DNA of 64,000 bases from Malurus cyaneus samueli (Eukaryota; Chordata; Aves; Passeriformes; Maluridae). Below the pieces are notes generated by a model that searched no databases, was not told the DNA's origin, and saw only the letters and a list, made by a program, of their open reading frames with translations. Of this stretch, positions 61,423-64,000 are shown piece by piece. Location: contig CM019229.1 in NCBI GenBank assembly GCA_009741485.1, forward strand, positions 3,545,266 through 3,609,265. Direction: 5' to 3'. A program made the translations under genes and the position numbers. How positions within the stretch are numbered: the stretch's first letter is position 1; every line of letters starts with the position of its first letter.

Positions 61423-61975
61423 CAGCAGCGTGGGGAGGGGAGGGGAGGGGAGGGGGGGATTCTGCCCTGTCCCTGTGTCAGTCAGACCCCACTGCAGAGC
61501 TGCCCCAGCCCTGGGAACAGCACAGGAGGGACCTGGAGCTGCTGCAGAGAGACCAGGGGAGGCACCAGGGGATCAGAGGGATGGAGCAGCTCTGCTGGGA
61601 GGAAGGCTGGGAAGTGGGGGTGCTCACCTGGAGAGGGGAAGCTTTGGGGTGAGCTCAGGTGGCCTTGCGGGCCTGAAGGAGCTGCAGAAGATGGAGAGGA
61701 CTGGGGACAAGGGATGGAGGACAGGACAAGGGAATGGCTTCCCATGCCAGGGAGGATGGATGGATATTGGAGGATTCCTGGAGGGTGGGCAGGCCCTGGC
61801 ACAGGGTGCCCAGAGAAGCTGTGGCTGCCCCTGGATCCCTGGCAGTGCCCAAGGCCAGGCTGGACATGGGGCTGGGAGCAGCCTGGGACAGTGGGAGGTG
61901 TCCCTGCCCATGTTGGGGTGGAATGGGATGGGATTTAAGGTCCCTTCCCTCCCAAACCATTCCATGACTCTAACA
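61423..61975 (+). mobile_element. CR1 retrotransposon, 5'-truncated, about 550 bp
   Basis: Landmarks in order are an expanded G tract, GGATTCTGCCCTGTCCC, CTGCAGAGCTGCCCCAGCC, GAGCTGCTGCAGAGAGACC, GTGCCCAGAGAAGCTGTGG, GTGTCCCTGCCCATGTTGG and the terminal CCAAACCATTCCATGACTC. A plus-strand frame retains RPWHRVPREAVAAPGSLAVP and KARLDMGLGAAW, the CR1 ORF2 C-terminus. Another plus frame stays open for 266 codons (61253-62053), but it does not carry this peptide and begins outside the element, so I read it as chance. This copy is a close relative of the 6560-7335 element. Confidence 0.94.
61432..61458 (+). repeat. (GGGGA)n tract at the CR1 5' junction
   Basis: GGGG runs separated by single A, ending in a run of seven G, form a canonical G-quadruplex pattern on the plus strand. 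It occupies the same CR1 position as 6787-6809. Confidence 0.92.
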
Positions 61976-63372
61976 AACTGTAACAGCAACAGCCACAGCA
62001 TCCAACCTGGAGCCCCAGGTACATTTTCAGAACTGAAATCTCTTTCTCTGTGAGTTTCATTTGCAGTTTGAGCTCTTTTCACACTCACAGATGCCCCTCA
62101 GCACAGCCTGTGCTGTTTTCCAAGCATCACCTTGAGCAGCCTCTGAAGATGATGCTCACTGTGCTCTGGGGGGCAACATCCTCAAGTCCCAAAGGATTCA
62201 TTATCATCCTAAACAATGATTAAAGTCAGGTCCTCACTAATTTAACTCTGCCATGTCCTCTCCAATGGGAACACACTGGTCTGTGGGAGCTGGGAAGGAT
62301 GTGGATCATTTACATAAAGCCATAGGACACTGTTAAGTCATTCTGCTGCCAGTTTGTCCTTTCTGCCGCTGATTGCAAATACACTTAACTTGCAAGCGGA
62401 TTTCCAAGGAAAAGGCAATGTTAAATATTCCATTGGCATGGGTGGAGCAAGGATTTCACGTCCTTTTACCTCATTTCCATTTATTAAATGCAGGTGCTCT
62501 GTCAGGAGCTCCCTGAAGTCAGAGGAGCTGGTCTCATTTAGGCTTCAGAGCACCCGAGTCACATCTCTGCTGGTCAGAACCCTCTGTAAAGTCGATGGGA
62601 GATTCTCCCTTACAGGTTTTTTCCCCCTCATCTGCCTCCATTCCTTAGCCAACACTTTATGGACTGTTTTTCTCTTTTGACTCTCTTCCCAGCGAGTTCA
62701 AAGCCTCCTTCATTCCCAAGCCCTCATTGCAGTTACCATGACTTTTGGCCTCACAGCTCGAGGCTTCCTGGCCATCACCAAACACTTGACATTTCCAGTT
62801 AATGGAAACAAGGACAATGAAAACATCAACACCCACTGATGGGGCTCCTAAAGAACACAGCGACACAATTCCCTGTCTGACTGCTTTTTGGAACATGCAC
62901 CTTCATTCCAGGTGATGCTGGATTCCAAAACAACAAAAATATCTTTCTCGGATGCTGTTATTCCATGGATTGATACAACCCATGACTGTTTCCTCTTGAA
63001 TTTTAATGATGTGCTATTTGTCTTTCACTATCAGAGAGCTCAGCACTGTCCTGGCAGCTCATCCATCACAGATCTGTGGATTCAAGTAGGGGTTTGATCT
63101 CCCGGCTCATTTCAGCAAACAAATATATCCCTGCACTTTCATGAGAGGGAAACACACTGAGCGCTCTCAGTCCTGTGCAGAGTTATTTAAATTCTGCCTT
63201 AAGTAGCCCAGTTTGAAGTAAAACATGTCCATGGGATTTTTTTTTTTTTTTTATTTGAGGTGAGTGGGATCACTTTGCACTCTGGGATTTGTTTCTGCTG
63301 TCCTGGAAATAATAAATTGCTTTCCCAAAGTCCATGGGTTGTTTTGGTAAAGGAATACGCTGGAGAACCACG
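61976..63372. other. Single-copy DNA, no gene seen
   Basis: Holds a T16 run at 63237-63252. The open frame 62354-62680 (108 codons) has no recognisable domain. Confidence 0.6.
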
Positions 63373-63436
63373 GGGTAGTGGGAAGGTGTCTTGCCCGTGG
63401 CAGGGGTGGGATGAGATGATCTTTAAAGTCCCTTCC
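63373..63436 (+). mobile_element. CR1 3' fragment, forward, short
   Basis: GTGGGAAGGTGTCTTGCCCG, GTGGCAGGGGTGGGATGAGA and GATCTTTAAAGTCCCTTCC match the last part of CR1 before the tail, which is missing. Confidence 0.85.
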
Positions 63437-63791
63437 TTGTTTTTGTCCCTGTCTTGGTTTTAACATGTGCTGAATAAATGTGGGTGTTGGTGTCATGTGG
63501 GGTTTTACTCCCTGACAGAGCCCTCTCTGGTCACCCTAAATGTCCCTCTCGTACACTCCAGCATGGATCTGTGTGGGCACCAGTAACAATTCACCCCACA
63601 GGCCAGCCTGCAGCAGAATAATTCACAATTATCATCCTTCTGCTCATTAAAAACCCCAGTAATCATCCTGGTGTTAACTCATGAGCCTGGCTCCACGTGT
63701 GGGTCACAGCCCAGACATTCCCAGTCTGGGGAGACCCCGAGGGTTCCCCACCTGCAGATGGGTGTGGGTGACATCCCCGGATTGCTGAGCA
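63437..63791. other. Single-copy DNA, no gene seen
   Basis: No recognisable repeat or gene between the last CR1 fragment and the terminal tandem array. Confidence 0.55.
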
Positions 63792-63983
63792 GGGATCCTG
63801 CAGGACTGACTCACTGTCTGCACCCAGGAATCCTGGGGGAGCAATGGGATCCTGCAGGATCTGACTCACTGTCTGCACCCAGGCAATCCTGGGGGAGCAA
63901 TGGGATCCTGCAGGATCTGACTCACTGTCTGCACCAGGCAATCCTGGGGGAGCAATGGGATCCTGCAGGATCTGACTCACTGT
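63792..63983. repeat. 56-bp tandem repeat, about 3.5 units, near the window end
   Basis: Units run 63792-63845 (54 bases), 63846-63901 (56), 63902-63956 (55) and a partial unit 63957-63983. Units 2-4 contain the perfect 14-base palindrome GATCCTGCAGGATC. Unit 1 has lost one arm by a small deletion. The partial fourth unit gives way to unrelated sequence for the last 17 bases. Confidence 0.95.
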
Positions 63984-64000
63984 GGTTGCGACACCGCAAG

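Noticed and set aside
61253..62053. 266-codon open frame as a gene
   Set aside because: It spans the CR1 element, contains an ambiguous base and a G-tract, and is not in the element's own coding frame throughout.
1..64000. tRNA, rRNA, snRNA or microRNA genes
   Set aside because: No A/B box pair with a cloverleaf, no rRNA-like sequence and no recognised small RNA was seen on either strand by eye; a covariance-model scan could still find diverged ones.

Overview
This window looks like ordinary nuclear DNA from a bird. About fifteen interspersed repeats are 5'-truncated fragments of the avian CR1 retrotransposon, including 3' ends with the typical ATTCTATG-like tail. I see no mammalian Alu, L1 or B1 signature. 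A songbird is plausible from the CR1 types, but the sequence does not prove it. I found no protein-coding gene, tRNA, rRNA or CRISPR array. Nearly all open reading frames are short, have no recognisable domains, and lie in simple repeats or CR1. The window is best read as intergenic or intronic DNA.

Layout. 1-6559 is AT-rich single-copy sequence with a 20-bp tandem repeat at the left edge and an A34 tract. 6560-16231 is an assembly problem zone. A stretch at 6560-10490 (CR1 plus about 3.2 kb of single-copy DNA) ends at a run of 25 Ns and is followed by a second, badly degraded version of itself (about 11.3-16.23 kb). The second version is insertion-rich and G/T-rich up to about 15415, then abruptly clean and nearly identical to the end of the first version. 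I read this as an uncorrected long-read extension of the right-hand contig that overlaps the left-hand contig. It would inflate the window falsely by about 5.7 kb.

16.2-37.9 kb is quiet DNA with CR1 fragments on both strands, including a cluster of three at 30.06-30.77 kb. 37.9-49 kb holds the low-complexity features: a T-rich block, a 15-unit 20-bp minisatellite, an A25 tract and two neighbouring pentanucleotide arrays. Two repeat families I cannot name each occur twice: about 380 bp at 34.13 and 51.06 kb, and about 265 bp at 48.17 and 51.79 kb. The right part (52-64 kb) is single-copy DNA with four more CR1 pieces, two isolated ambiguous bases, and a 56-bp tandem repeat running to within 17 bases of the window end.

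No genes work together here. The main value of the window is the diagnosable misassembly, the CR1 record with a recurrently expanded G-tract, and the two unnamed repeat families. I did not find a new biological system.
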